Source: Tritrichomonas foetus | Lineage: Eukaryota; Parabasalia; Tritrichomonadida; Tritrichomonadidae | Direction of reading: 5' to 3' | Length of the DNA stretch: 44,320 nt | NCBI GenBank assembly: GCA_001839685.1 | Contig: MLAK01000948.1 | Location: forward strand, 1-44,320 | In this document: piece after piece, positions 9,338 through 19,094 of the stretch | Numbering within the stretch: the stretch's first letter is position 1 | Layout: every line of letters starts with the position of its first letter | Made by a program: the position numbers and the translations under genes | The notes under the pieces: model-generated | Databases searched by the model: none | What the model was told of the DNA's origin: nothing | The model's input: the letters and a program-made list of their open reading frames with translations, nothing else

Positions 9338-9952
9338 TTATGAAGATTCTGATTCTGATTCCTCCTCGTCAAGAACATCATCTGGATGGCATATTCTGAA
9401 TCCAAAGATGCGTGGGACATACACCCTCACTGGGTCCTTCGGCACGACTTGGGGGAACTTCGACAAAAACATGTGAACCCAAGAGAGACCGAAGAAGGCA
9501 CCATCTACTTTTTTCAAATCAGAATCTGTAACATTATATACATCATTGCAGCATGGGCAATACATTCTAACCGTATGTTCACCTGGCTCCTCAGATATGC
9601 CAAAGGGCAGGCACCGAATTCCTTTACAGTAGACGCGAGGACATTGCGGGAAATCGTCTTTGACATATTTGGCCAGCATAAGTTGCATTCCTGGCTTCGT
9701 CAATAAATATCTTACATGGAGTAATCCGTATAGCAATTCAGCACTTTTTTCGATTTGTTCTATATCGTAGTCTTTTCCCGGCGCGGAAGTTATCGTACCT
9801 TTTCGAACGAGTTCATAAGCGAGATTGAAATTGTCGACTTTTGACTTTAATCCATAGACGTTAAAGGAGCCGGAAAGGAACTCCTGGTCAATCCTGACAA
9901 AGAGCCTCGAGCTTGACCTTGCAAGAAAACGATCAATCCATTTCTCTGTCAT
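9338..9952 (-). CDS. CKB: casein kinase II regulatory (beta) subunit
   Basis: A 204-residue protein, normal for CK2 beta. CK2 beta dimerises through a zinc finger and docks two catalytic alpha subunits, setting substrate choice of this nuclear and cytoplasmic Ser/Thr kinase. The helical N-terminal domain is followed by CPRVYC (Cys104, Cys109) and YCPCC (Cys132, Cys135), the four zinc ligands of the family. The LPFG...PGE segment between them is also conserved. The following FFGLSWVHMFL is the alpha-binding/dimer region. The N-terminal autophosphorylation site of animal CK2 beta is absent. Instead the C-terminus ends in an acidic Ser/Glu tail, itself a possible CK2 target. The ATG is the first in frame. 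Confidence 0.96.
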   Translation of the reverse strand: MTEKWIDRFLARSSSRLFVRIDQEFLSGSFNVYGLKSKVDNFNLAYELVRKGTITSAPGKDYDIEQIEKSAELLYGLLHVRYLLTKPGMQLMLAKYVKDDFPQCPRVYCKGIRCLPFGISEEPGEHTVRMYCPCCNDVYNVTDSDLKKVDGAFFGLSWVHMFLSKFPQVVPKDPVRVYVPRIFGFRICHPDDVLDEEESESESS

Positions 9953-11062
9953 TAAATACGTTTAAAAAAGTTTGTGTAAAATTCAATGGTTTATTGGCCA
10001 TCCTCAATTCTCCAATCTGAATCTCTTCTTCTAGACCAATGAAAAGCCTTTTCTTGAAATGTTTTCATAAAATCACCTATAATATTTCTGGCGAAACAGA
10101 ATAACAATGATTAGGGTGGCTTTTGGAGGGAATGAGAGAAATTATTTCTTCTATCAATATAATTTTTGAAAATGTAACCATGTTTTTGTCAATTATTATT
10201 ATTTTGTTAGATAATGATATTATCCATGATCCAAAGATAAGATAGAGGTTGCCTTAATAAAAACTATTGATGAAAAATGGAGTAAGGATGGACTAATTTT
10301 GGAATAACTTCGCGCTATACATATAATAAACATATGATATGAATTCTTCACATATTAATTGAACTGTTTAGTAAATTTATATAAACATCATGATATCCTT
10401 GGGGTAGGATAGGATGTTTGAAACTCAGTATATTTGAATATTGCCATAAATGCTTTATTACATAATAAAACCTTAACAATAATAAACTATTTGTAAATTT
10501 TTCACAATTTAAGATTCCAACGCCTTTAATCATTTAAAATTGTCCAAAATCCATATTAATATCTATTCATAATAGAATGGAATTTCGATTTATGCCTAGA
10601 AAATATGGATTAATTAAGAGAGGTTCATTTTTCACGAATCGAAAAAAATCTTCTGAATCATAAATTAGAATAAAACGACTATACATGTAATGACATAATT
10701 AACTTCTATGAAGCCTTCAATATTATGTCATGCATTATCTTGTAGAGTACTCTTCTCAATTAGTCTGGGGTTAATGAAGAGGAATAATTCTTCTTGAATC
10801 ATCGAAAAAGCTTGTACAAGTTTGTTATGAGTCTTGAAACATCTAATATTTCTCATCACATATTTCTATTTCTTATTATCCAACTATTAATCAGTACTTT
10901 CAGGCTCATTAATAAATTATTAATATTAACATTGATAAGACTTTGCATTCACTAATGATTCAATTAGACTTTTCTCCCAAATTTCATTTAATAAATTAAG
11001 TCATAGTAGACTACAATGAATTAAAAAATCGCCAATTGGTATAAATAAATTAATATTGTTTA
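9953..11062. other. 1.1-kb AT-rich intergenic region
   Basis: Spacer between CK2 beta and the Hsp70 gene. It contains only short frames; the longest (about 60 codons on the minus strand near 10348-10533) has no recognisable features and is probably chance. Two loosely similar 40-bp patches (about 10605-10665 and 10765-10805) share a gaagag...ttcttgaatcat pattern but are too diverged to call a repeat. An AAACGTA sequence lies just upstream of the CK2 beta ATG. Confidence 0.5.
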
Positions 11063-13372
11063 TTACAAATCATCTGTGTCATATGGATCCCTTTTAGATT
11101 CAACAAATTCTTCGAAAGATTCCACCTTCTTTTCATTTGGATTAGGTGTATTCGGTGAGTCATAAATACCACCAATTGGATCGTCACCTCTCATATGTCC
11201 TCTTTTGAGTCTCTCTAAGTATTCAGGTGGAAGGATGGGAGTTGGATGTGGGTTATCTTCTGTTGGTGGTGGAGGTGTGAGTTGAATTTCATTGAATTTT
11301 AGAGTTAATTCATCATTCACAAGCTTGATATCATTTATTTTAACTGGATAAGGTGCCCATCCAGGAGATTCATTAATTATTTTGACGGTTTCATTCAAGA
11401 AGTTATCAGCCTTTTTGAGTTGCCTTGAAAAGTTAGCAATAATCTTTTTATCAACATAGGATCGATTAACAGGCCATGCAACTTCAATTCCATGCTTTCC
11501 ATTCTGTATAGTTGTATATAATCTACTCATTTCATTATAAAGAGTATTATTATCGCGAATTCGTCGATAGACTGGGAAAACCAATTTTTTAAGTTCATTC
11601 AGTCGTAGAGTAAAGTTAATTGGTTCTGTGATTGTATTTCCATATTCATATAGCCATTTTCTTTGTCTTTCAGCACATCTAATAATTTCAATTCGTTGAG
11701 AATAGTTTGTAAAGGCTCTAAAGCTTTGATTTTTCTCTACCTCATATAATACTAATCTAGAAAAGTTATCTAATTGTTGATGAGTTTCATTTAATCGCTT
11801 TTGTCTTAATTCAGGTTTCATATGCATTTTGAAGACTTGTGAAAGTGGACGTGGCGGATCAAGTTGATCCAACTTATTGTCTTTACAGCCAGACTCTGGA
11901 TGACATGTGAAAGCAGCTTGGACACGAAGTGGACCATGCTTTAAACGAACTTGAATTTCACCTTTGTCAGCATAGTCAAGGTAGTACCCGAATCCACGAA
12001 CAAGATGACCAGGTTGGATTTCAGAATCATCATAACCAAACATTATAATTTGTGCATCATGTGTGACAGTAACACTATCAACACACTTTTCACCTCTTGT
12101 ACAAACAGGATAAGTGTCATTTAATGTTGTCAGTTTGATGGTATAAAGTGATTTCTCTTCAAACATTTCCACCGACACATATCGATCGTTATGTCGAAAT
12201 GCGTTTGAATAACCAGCACCAAGAACTAGAGTTTCTTCAGCTGGTAAAGTTTGTTTAATTTTCTGTCTCAAAACTTCTGAAATTGATTTGGTAACATATG
12301 GAATTTTCGAAGATCCTCCAATGATTTCAATATCATCATATTGAATACCAGTTGATGCATTTCTTGCAATTGCAACTGTTGCGTCAATTAAGTATCTGCA
12401 TAGTAAATTTAGTTCTGGACGAGTCATTGTGAATTGATGATCGATTCCACCAATATTTTCAATAATAGTATATGCTGATTCTTGTTCAGTAAGTTCAAGT
12501 TTGATTTTTTCCGCAGCTCTAAAAAGACGACGATGCTCAGCTGGTGAAACATTTTCAACATTAATTTTTTTCTTCATAAAATCAACGATTCGATTTGTTA
12601 AATAGGCACCACCTTCATTTCGATTAATTACGTATGATAAACGTGTTGCTTTCGGTCCAGTGACTGTAGAAAACAATTTCTTGGCAATCTCAAATTTGAC
12701 TGCATAAGATTTAATTGATAATCCACCAAGATCAATAAATAAGACAGTTTTGGGCTTATCCTGAAATTCCTCCCTATTTTCAATACCATAAACATAAGAA
12801 ACTGCATCAACATCATCAATGTTATGACTTTTTTGAATGCCGAAGTTTTTAAGAGCATATTCGAAAATAGACCTTTGCGGCTGAGTAAAAGTGGCAGGAA
12901 AGACAAAACAAATATCTTGAATTTTTCGATTTCTATAGGGCTCTCTTACTCTATCAATGTAATTCTTTAAATATAGAATTATTAAATCATCAAGCTGAAC
13001 TCGTGCCGCAGTATTGTTGAAGCCAAACTGCTGGGTGATTTTGAGTGCTTCATGTGTGTCAATGTTTGACAAAAGTGGCCAAAACCCAGAACCCATCCAC
13101 GGCCGAGTTTCCATCGTCCTCAATGCAGATTCACCAAAAACCGGATATAATTGACCTGCCTCATCCGGAGAAAGTTGCTTTGGATTCCGCCAGTCAAAAT
13201 TCGGCTTTGAACGAAAAGCAAAAAATGATGGAGTGATTGATGAATTATCAGAATTATAAAAAATTGAAGGTGATTCACTATTTATTAGTGTTGACGCCTT
13301 CGAATAAAATGAACCAATATCTAGTCCAATGAAAAATGAGCTTGAAAGACACAAAAAAAGGGGCAGAAGCAT
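11063..13372 (-). CDS. ER-lumenal Hsp70-family chaperone, Grp170/HYOU1/Lhs1-like
   Basis: A 769-residue protein from the first ATG; 12 further codons are open upstream but begin at TTG. A strong signal peptide (MLLPLFLCLSSSFF) leads straight into the actin-fold ATPase domain. Visible motifs are GLDIGSFYS (16-24, phosphate 1), FIDLGG (about 213-218, phosphate 2) and GGSSKIP (352-358, adenosine motif). The C-terminal half diverges from classical Hsp70: a beta segment around 375-490 is followed by a long helical lid (about 510-700). Signal peptide, divergent ATPase and extended C-terminus fit the Grp170 group, nucleotide exchange factors and holdases working with BiP. It is shorter than human HYOU1. 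There is no C-terminal KDEL-type tetrapeptide; it ends Asp-Thr-Asp-Asp-Leu. Confidence 0.87.
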   Translation of the reverse strand: MLLPLFLCLSSSFFIGLDIGSFYSKASTLINSESPSIFYNSDNSSITPSFFAFRSKPNFDWRNPKQLSPDEAGQLYPVFGESALRTMETRPWMGSGFWPLLSNIDTHEALKITQQFGFNNTAARVQLDDLIILYLKNYIDRVREPYRNRKIQDICFVFPATFTQPQRSIFEYALKNFGIQKSHNIDDVDAVSYVYGIENREEFQDKPKTVLFIDLGGLSIKSYAVKFEIAKKLFSTVTGPKATRLSYVINRNEGGAYLTNRIVDFMKKKINVENVSPAEHRRLFRAAEKIKLELTEQESAYTIIENIGGIDHQFTMTRPELNLLCRYLIDATVAIARNASTGIQYDDIEIIGGSSKIPYVTKSISEVLRQKIKQTLPAEETLVLGAGYSNAFRHNDRYVSVEMFEEKSLYTIKLTTLNDTYPVCTRGEKCVDSVTVTHDAQIIMFGYDDSEIQPGHLVRGFGYYLDYADKGEIQVRLKHGPLRVQAAFTCHPESGCKDNKLDQLDPPRPLSQVFKMHMKPELRQKRLNETHQQLDNFSRLVLYEVEKNQSFRAFTNYSQRIEIIRCAERQRKWLYEYGNTITEPINFTLRLNELKKLVFPVYRRIRDNNTLYNEMSRLYTTIQNGKHGIEVAWPVNRSYVDKKIIANFSRQLKKADNFLNETVKIINESPGWAPYPVKINDIKLVNDELTLKFNEIQLTPPPPTEDNPHPTPILPPEYLERLKRGHMRGDDPIGGIYDSPNTPNPNEKKVESFEEFVESKRDPYDTDDL

Positions 13373-13431
13373 TTGTGATAAAAGCTGGCCGAACAAATAT
13401 ACTCGCAAAAACTAATCGGTAATCAAAGAAA
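13373..13431. promoter_or_regulatory. 59-bp divergent intergenic region
   Basis: This very short gap separates the ATGs of the Hsp70 gene and the secreted Gln-rich protein gene, so their promoters must overlap. Two secretory-pathway genes sharing such a gap suggests co-regulation, though no exact Inr, M3 or M5 motif is visible. If the Gln-rich gene starts at the Met-Met pair 30 nt downstream, the gap is 90 bp. Confidence 0.4.
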
Positions 13432-14491
13432 ATGACTTTGAATATAACCGAATTTTCCCCAATGATGTTCCTTTTGCTTTTGATTTCTGCCTCTTCTAGA
13501 AAAAGAAATTCTGGGGATAATAAGATGTCTGTAAAAGGGTTCTTCAACTGGTTAGGTGGAAGACCTAGAAAATCGACTTTTGAATTAAACGATGATCGAG
13601 AATTTAACAATGAAACAAGAAGTTACATTCAAATACTTATAAATAGAGCAGATGCTGCTTTAGAAAGAAAAGATCTAAAAACTGCTGAAAAACACATCTT
13701 TGCTATTGAAGAAATAATCGAAAATTACCAAAAATTTATTGATTTGGGATTTTGGGAGAAGTTACCTCCACCTAGACCAATATTGGTTAAATCAAATACA
13801 ACAAAAGAACATCATCCACAAATTAATAAAACTGTAGTCCAACCAAATACCACAAGAACTATTCAACCAAAACAAATTAATCGAACTCAAACTCCTCAAC
13901 AGCAAGTTCAACAACAAACAACGATTCAAACTCAACCCCAGCAATCACAACAGACACAACAACAACCACAAACACAGCAACAACAACCACGACAACAACA
14001 ACCAACACATCAACAACAACAACAAACACAACAACAACAAACACGACGACAACAACAACAACAACAAACACGACAACAACAACAACAACAAACACGACAA
14101 CAACAACAACAACAAACACGACAACAACAACAAACACAAACACAAGAGCAACAACAACAAACACAACAACAACAACAAACACAAGAGCAACAACAACAAC
14201 AACAACNNNNNNNNNNNNNNNNNNNNNNNNNNNNNNNNNNNNNNNNNNNNNNNNNNNNNNNNNNNNNNNNNNNNNNNNNNNNNNNNNNNNNNNNNNNNNN
14301 NNNNNNNNNNNNNNNNACAACAACAACAACCAACACAAACACAAGAGCAACAAGAAGTGACACATCAAGGTGAAGTCACAAGAAATCCACCATCATCAAA
14401 AGCAAAGAATGCAAAAGGCGCAACTAAAATCAAAACTAAAACAAATGGAATGAAAAGACGTCATTCACACAAGCATCATCATAATAAATAA
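13432..14491 (+). CDS. secreted or ER Gln-rich protein, coding sequence interrupted by an assembly gap
   Basis: Starts at ATG 13432 or, better for secretion, at the Met-Met at 13462-13467, which opens a signal peptide (MMFLLLLISASS). Residues 30-110 form a compact helical domain with two helices joined by Lys-Asp-Leu-Lys-Thr-Ala-Glu, a TPR-like arrangement. There follows a Pro/Thr/Gln linker and a long poly-Gln tract punctuated by Thr, Arg and Glu, encoded by near-pure (CAA)n. The N run (14207-14316) lies inside this tract. After it the Gln frame continues one base out of register through a basic, Lys-rich tail that ends in HSHKHHHNK and a TAA at 14489-14491. So the real protein probably has that tail, and the gap length is wrong. 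The product is unknown; its divergent pairing with an ER chaperone suggests a secretory-pathway role. Confidence 0.7.
13880..14345. repeat. CAA/ACA trinucleotide-rich low-complexity tract
   Basis: Dominated by caa codons with periodic aca, cga and gag, in blocks of 15-24 bp such as caacaacaacaaacacga repeated several times. It encodes the poly-Gln tract of the secreted protein and includes the N gap. Confidence 0.9.
14207..14316. other. assembly gap of 110 N
   Basis: Unresolved bases inside the CAA repeat. The Gln reading frame on the two sides only joins if the gap is congruent to 1 modulo 3; 110 is congruent to 2, so the stated length is an estimate. Confidence 0.97.
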
Positions 14492-14703
14492 TCATTAGTC
14501 ATGATCAAGAATCACACCAAAATTATTGAGATTTGTGCATTTTTTGATTTTTAATTTATTTCTACTAAAATATCTAACATATACTATGTGTAATATATAT
14601 TCCTGTCAAAAAAAGCTATATATCTTAATAATATCAAGATAATTAAATATTTTCACTTTTTCCATCGGTATGAATTCAAAAAGTTAAAAATTTAAACATC
14701 AAC

Positions 14704-15435
14704 ATGATTCATGCAAGAATCGATTCCGTCAACGAAATCCCTTTTAACGAGCTAAAAAGCAACTACATCACCGCCTCTATGACCCTTTTACCCATTGGCA
14801 TTAACAGATCCTTTCAATCGATTTTAGCAAGCCCCACAGGATATTCGAATGAAGTAATTTCTTTCCCCATTTCAGATCCGCATCTTTTCACTTTAAAAAT
14901 AGCATTACAAAGTAAGCGAGAGAATGTTTTCGATTTTTGCGAAGTTATTCTACCGCTACGTTATTTTCGAGTCAATCGTTATTATAAATTCCGAACGCAA
15001 ACCGACAGCGAAATTTTGGAGAATCCGCCTTCAATTGATTTATCAATTCAAATTTCTTCCTCCAAATACAAACCATTTGAGTGCCATCGATCCCATGTAT
15101 CATTTGAAAATGATAATTCTCAAACAGAAGACAAAGAAGTCCTAAGCAAAAATGAGCTCATTGCTCGATACTGGTTTTCTATTGTTCCTGAGGATCAGTG
15201 GAGCCTAATCTTCAGGCCTGGGTTTTTGGACCTGCTCAAAGAAGAAATCGACCATTTCGGCGACAGCGAGGTGCAGCCGCCAAGACAGCATGAAAAAATG
15301 AGTAAAAGGCCAAGAAGGGGCGAACATCAAATTGTGTCTCTCGAACACAACCCGCTGACTCCGCCAGCACCAAATAATGAACCAATTCCAAAATTTAAGC
15401 CGCCGCCATCAATGATCGAAACTCGCTACATCTAA
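14704..15435 (+). CDS. hypothetical protein, 243 aa, beta-rich N-terminus
   Basis: I do not recognise this protein. Residues 1-130 have alternating hydrophobic/polar strands (for example VISFPISDPHLFTLKIAL and FDFCEVILPLRYFRV) of the kind seen in C2 or other beta-sandwich domains. There is no obvious set of calcium-binding Asp residues. Residues 140-185 contain an aromatic-rich stretch (RYWFSIVPEDQWSLIF). The last 60 residues are basic and then Pro-rich (Lys-Pro-Pro-Pro near the end), probably disordered and a possible SH3/EVH1-type ligand. There is no signal peptide. The ATG lies close to an upstream TTTAAAC stretch, and the TAA stop is followed by A, giving the TAAA commonly seen at trichomonad stops. 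Confidence 0.6.
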   Translation: MIHARIDSVNEIPFNELKSNYITASMTLLPIGINRSFQSILASPTGYSNEVISFPISDPHLFTLKIALQSKRENVFDFCEVILPLRYFRVNRYYKFRTQTDSEILENPPSIDLSIQISSSKYKPFECHRSHVSFENDNSQTEDKEVLSKNELIARYWFSIVPEDQWSLIFRPGFLDLLKEEIDHFGDSEVQPPRQHEKMSKRPRRGEHQIVSLEHNPLTPPAPNNEPIPKFKPPPSMIETRYI

Positions 15436-15456
15436 ATTCTTCATAAATTCGGTATT

Positions 15457-15544
15457 CATTATATATAAACCATGTGTACATTATATATAAACCATGTGTA
15501 CATTATATATAAACCATGTGTACATTATATATAAACCATGTGTA
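15457..15544. repeat. four tandem copies of a 22-bp unit
   Basis: Each unit runs cattatatataaaccatg followed by tgta. The four copies at 15457, 15479, 15501 and 15523 are identical, with a partial fifth after them. The array lies about 20 bp after the stop codon of the preceding gene, so it would be in its 3' UTR or terminator region. Confidence 0.93.
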
Positions 15545-16164
15545 CATTCTGCGTAAATTATGTATAAATTGTGTATCAATTCTTGATGAATTCTGTTTAT
15601 GGAAGAGTTTGAAGTCTGTTTGTAAGAGATGATCAATACATTTGGTGCAACATGGAAATAGAATTTATTCTATTTTGCGGAATGGTTTTAAAAAATTTGG
15701 GGATGAATCAAATTTTGAGGAAAATGAAATATAGATATAGATATTTAAAATCAAGGAGCGGTGAGAATCCCTATAGAAAAGTTATTTTGATGTGTTTGAG
15801 TAAAAAAATTAGTTTTGTTTGATTTTCTTCAACAATTGTTTGTGATTTTTGAAAAATATAGGATCACTTTTGATTCGATTACAAATTGAATATATTATAT
15901 ATTAATTTCATTTTATTAAGCTTATCCAAGAAATATTTTTGATATTAGATTGAATTCCTATTTTCGTTTTCGTGGTTATTTTTTTGACTCAATCATGTGA
16001 AATATCAACACACAATCTGGTGAGTTTTCAGTTTAATATACAAATCACATAATCATGAATATCTTGATAATAATCACTAGTTAACTATTTATACTTAACT
16101 AAAAATTCAAAGGTCAGATGATTGACTCTCAAATCAAAGGTCAATTTCATAAAAGTGCAAAAAA
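15545..16164. other. AT-rich intergenic region
   Basis: Nothing recognised apart from the end of the 22-bp array and the upstream region of the S28 peptidase gene. A tcataaaagtgc stretch occurs just before the peptidase ATG; a similar atgaaagtgc precedes the CEP76 ATG. Confidence 0.45.
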
Positions 16165-17487
16165 ATGTTGTTTTTACTTGTTGCTCAAGTTTTCTCAACT
16201 TTACACACATTTAAACAACTCGTTGATCATTCACCCAATCCAGAAACCAGAGATACCTTCGATCAATACTATTTCGAAGAAAACGAATTTTTCAATGAAA
16301 CAGATGGCATCATCATCCTCAAAATCGGCGCTGAGTCAGCCTCCCTCGATCCAAGCGGCGTCAGTGACTGGATGCGCAATTTAGCGGAAATCTATCACGC
16401 CAAAGTGATTACAATCCAACATCGATATTTCGGCAATTCACAGCCCTATTCAAACACATCAGTCAGTGTTCTCAAATATCTAACTGTCGAACAAGCAGTC
16501 GAAGACTACGCATACTTCCACGACAACTACAATCAAACTCTCGCGAATTATCCATGGCTTATCATTGGAGGCTCTTATCCAGGCCTCCTTTCAGCCTTCA
16601 CTCGAAAACAATACCCCGATAAATTCTTTGCCGCCATCTCGTCAGCCGGTGTCGTATTTGCGAATGACGATATGACGAATTTCGACATTCAAGACGCAAT
16701 TTCAATGGGCCAAGAATGCGCTTCTGTTACTCGCCAGACAAGAATCAAAATCGATAAGTTAATTGAAACGGATGAGCAATACGTTCGAAAATTATTTGGC
16801 CTATCAGATTTATTCACAAAAGACGATTTTTACTTTGTTTTCGCTGATATATTCACACTGGGACTTCAATATGGCGATGTAAGTCATTTTTGTGGAGCGA
16901 TGGTGGATGCATATCGTGCAAACTCTGACACCGTTACAGCACTTGCGAAATATGCGCGAGAAGTTTTCTATCCAAATTATGGACCCGTTGAAGGCTATGC
17001 GACATATTACATGCGAGATGAAACAAGTGCCAACAAATCGTCGTCAAGATGCTGGCTATGGATGACTTGTAACCAACTTGGTTATTGGCAGACTTATCCT
17101 GGTCGAACAAGCCTTCGCTCACCGAAATTAACAACTGAGCACTTTAACAAACAATGCAAAGCGGTTTTTGATGTAGATTTTGAATACAGAGACGTTAATA
17201 AATTCAATCAAGATCATGATATCACTCATAATGTGACACATGTTTTATACTTAACTGCATCACAAGACCCATGGACTTGGGTGTGCATTGGTGAAGATTT
17301 AAACCTCGACGAAAACTATCGTGAAGAAAATTACATTCGAACAATAATTGGTGAAGAAATGGGTCATCACTTTGAATTCAATAAACCATTGGAATCTGAT
17401 TCACCTGACTTGAAGAGAACTAGAGAAAGAATGATTCAAGTGATTAATGGTTGGTTGAAAGAATATAATGATGAACATCAAAAATGA
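16165..17487 (+). CDS. S28-family serine carboxypeptidase-like protease (Pro-X carboxypeptidase / thymus-specific serine protease type)
   Basis: A 440-residue secreted or lysosomal protease with an N-terminal signal peptide (MLFLLVAQVFSTLHT). S28 enzymes cleave after proline and have an alpha/beta-hydrolase core with an inserted helical SKS domain. The conserved HRYFGNSQP block is at 86-94. The nucleophile elbow GGSYPG is at 135-140 (Ser137), the Asp loop ASQDPW is near 365-370 (Asp368), and the catalytic His is in MGHHFE (His401 or His402). All three triad residues are therefore present, so it should be active. Several Asn-x-Ser/Thr sites fit a glycosylated lumenal enzyme. Length is normal. 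Such peptidases are common in trichomonads, where they act in digestion or are secreted. Confidence 0.93.
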   Translation: MLFLLVAQVFSTLHTFKQLVDHSPNPETRDTFDQYYFEENEFFNETDGIIILKIGAESASLDPSGVSDWMRNLAEIYHAKVITIQHRYFGNSQPYSNTSVSVLKYLTVEQAVEDYAYFHDNYNQTLANYPWLIIGGSYPGLLSAFTRKQYPDKFFAAISSAGVVFANDDMTNFDIQDAISMGQECASVTRQTRIKIDKLIETDEQYVRKLFGLSDLFTKDDFYFVFADIFTLGLQYGDVSHFCGAMVDAYRANSDTVTALAKYAREVFYPNYGPVEGYATYYMRDETSANKSSSRCWLWMTCNQLGYWQTYPGRTSLRSPKLTTEHFNKQCKAVFDVDFEYRDVNKFNQDHDITHNVTHVLYLTASQDPWTWVCIGEDLNLDENYREENYIRTIIGEEMGHHFEFNKPLESDSPDLKRTRERMIQVINGWLKEYNDEHQK

Positions 17488-17951
17488 AATTAATATTATA
17501 ATAAAATAATACTAAGAGAAAATATCTCTTTCCATCTTTTATTTTTACTTTTCGTTTTAGTTTTCACTTGAATCATCATCATTGTGAACACATTTAGTTA
17601 ATTTTATTTTTATCATGAAAGTGTGAATTTATTCAACCTGACAACATTGGCAAATTAAATTGGTCAATTAAAAAGGCGAATCAGGATTGCTTGTTGAATA
17701 GTTAGGCATAATGTCGTTGGATACAACATAAATTTTCTTTATTACATATAAAGATATTCATATTTGCACATATTGTTGAGTGGGATTCAAATTTCTTTTG
17801 GCAAATGATGAAATGGAATCAATTGAACAGTCCTTAGAAAACATGTCTACAAAATCATTGAAACTTGATAAGAAAAATTTTCTCAAAAAAACGTTTTTTG
17901 GTCAATAGAATTGGGCAATTTATTATTCACTTCATATTTTTTGGGTGACAC
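17488..17951. other. AT-rich intergenic region, nothing recognised
   Basis: Spacer between two genes on the same strand. No RNA gene, repeat array or credible small ORF is seen. Confidence 0.5.
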
Positions 17952-18788
17952 ATGTCAAAGATAACCAACACCCAGCAAAAAAAGACACTTAATGTTTACT
18001 ATCAATCAATACTGCAAAAGCTCAAAGTGTTTGATAATACATCTGAAGAAGCAATATTTTTAACAATCATGAGAATTTTTCAAATCGAAGCAGATATTAA
18101 AGATGTCTTCTTTCAAGATGAAGATGGTGATATTTTGATTCTTCCATCAATAATTCCAGATAACCTTAGTGTTTATGTTTATATTCGTCCAACTTATAAA
18201 GATCATTCTGGAAATGATACAATAGAAAATAATAATAAAAACAAAACTCAAAAAGAGGAAGCGAAAGATAGTTCTCTCCTTCCCGGCTTTAAATGGGACA
18301 AAACTAACAGATATTTGTTAAAAGAAAATTTTGATTTATCATTAAGTTCAAGAACTTATACTCAAGGTAAATTATACTGTAAATTTTTGATTAAAACAAT
18401 GGGTTCACCATATCAAGCAATTGGTTTACATAATGCTGATATAAAACATTTGGAAATGTTTCCAGAATCATCAGATGATCCATTGTATCATTTGACATGT
18501 TATGATGATCCACCATTTTTAGTGGGACCTAGTTCAGAAGTAAAAGAATTCTCAATGTTTATTGACATGGATAATAGTGAAGTCACATTTATCCAAATTT
18601 CGAATGGGAAAGTTGTTAAGAATGAAAAACATAAAATTCAATTTAAGAATGTACAAATAATTGGATATTCAAAGCATGGATTCATTCAAATCATTGAAAA
18701 GGGATCAAGTCCAATTCCATCTTTTCTTGAAAATCGAAAAAGCATCAATCCAAGAGAAAGTGAATTCATCTTTACCAACGATTTTTGA
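17952..18788 (+). CDS. hypothetical protein, 278 aa
   Basis: I do not recognise a family with confidence. Residues 10-75 resemble a small ubiquitin-like or PB1-like fold: two strands, a helix, then FFQDEDGDILILPS. Residues 80-105 are a charged Asn/Lys linker. Residues 115-250 are beta-rich; the segment FSMFIDMDNSEVTFIQISNGK recalls the core strands of SPRY/B30.2 domains (hydrophobic strand, Asp-x-Asp turn, strand). There is no signal peptide or membrane segment. A PB1-like plus SPRY-like layout would suggest an adaptor protein, but both assignments rest on pattern only. Stop is TGA. Confidence 0.55.
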   Translation: MSKITNTQQKKTLNVYYQSILQKLKVFDNTSEEAIFLTIMRIFQIEADIKDVFFQDEDGDILILPSIIPDNLSVYVYIRPTYKDHSGNDTIENNNKNKTQKEEAKDSSLLPGFKWDKTNRYLLKENFDLSLSSRTYTQGKLYCKFLIKTMGSPYQAIGLHNADIKHLEMFPESSDDPLYHLTCYDDPPFLVGPSSEVKEFSMFIDMDNSEVTFIQISNGKVVKNEKHKIQFKNVQIIGYSKHGFIQIIEKGSSPIPSFLENRKSINPRESEFIFTNDF

Positions 18789-19067
18789 ATGTCAATAAAA
18801 AAATGTGAAATTTTGTCTTTTAAAAAATTTCTAAAAGTTTTTGATCCAAATTCATAATGGATTTAAACTTTTCTTAAGCATATAAGAATAAAAACCAACA
18901 AATTTTATTTCTGAAATACGATTTGGCAGATTAGAAATACTTTCCAAATTTTTATTAAAAAGAAACAAATATTAATGCGTGTATTGTCTGTTTGGCCTGT
19001 TGAATTAGATAATGTGTGCTCTGGTGGAAAATTGTATTTTGTTATCGACTTTTTGAAATTAATTTTA
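18789..19067. other. AT-rich spacer
   Basis: Short intergenic region between two same-strand genes. A minus-strand frame here and into the CEP76 5' end has no recognisable features and overlaps real coding sequence. Confidence 0.4.
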
Positions 19068-19075
19068 AACGGCTT
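19068..19075 (+). promoter_or_regulatory. M3-like (Myb-type) motif upstream of CEP76
   Basis: AACGGCTT, preceded by TTTA, ends 19 nt before the CEP76 ATG and in the same orientation. It fits the M3 core promoter consensus described in T. vaginalis. This is a motif match only. Confidence 0.4.
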
Positions 19076-19094
19076 CTTATGAAAGTGCAAATTT

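Noticed and set aside
13877..14368. Long minus-strand frames of Val, Leu or Cys repeats opposite the Gln-rich gene.
   Set aside because: They are mirror translations of the CAA repeat and run through the N gap.
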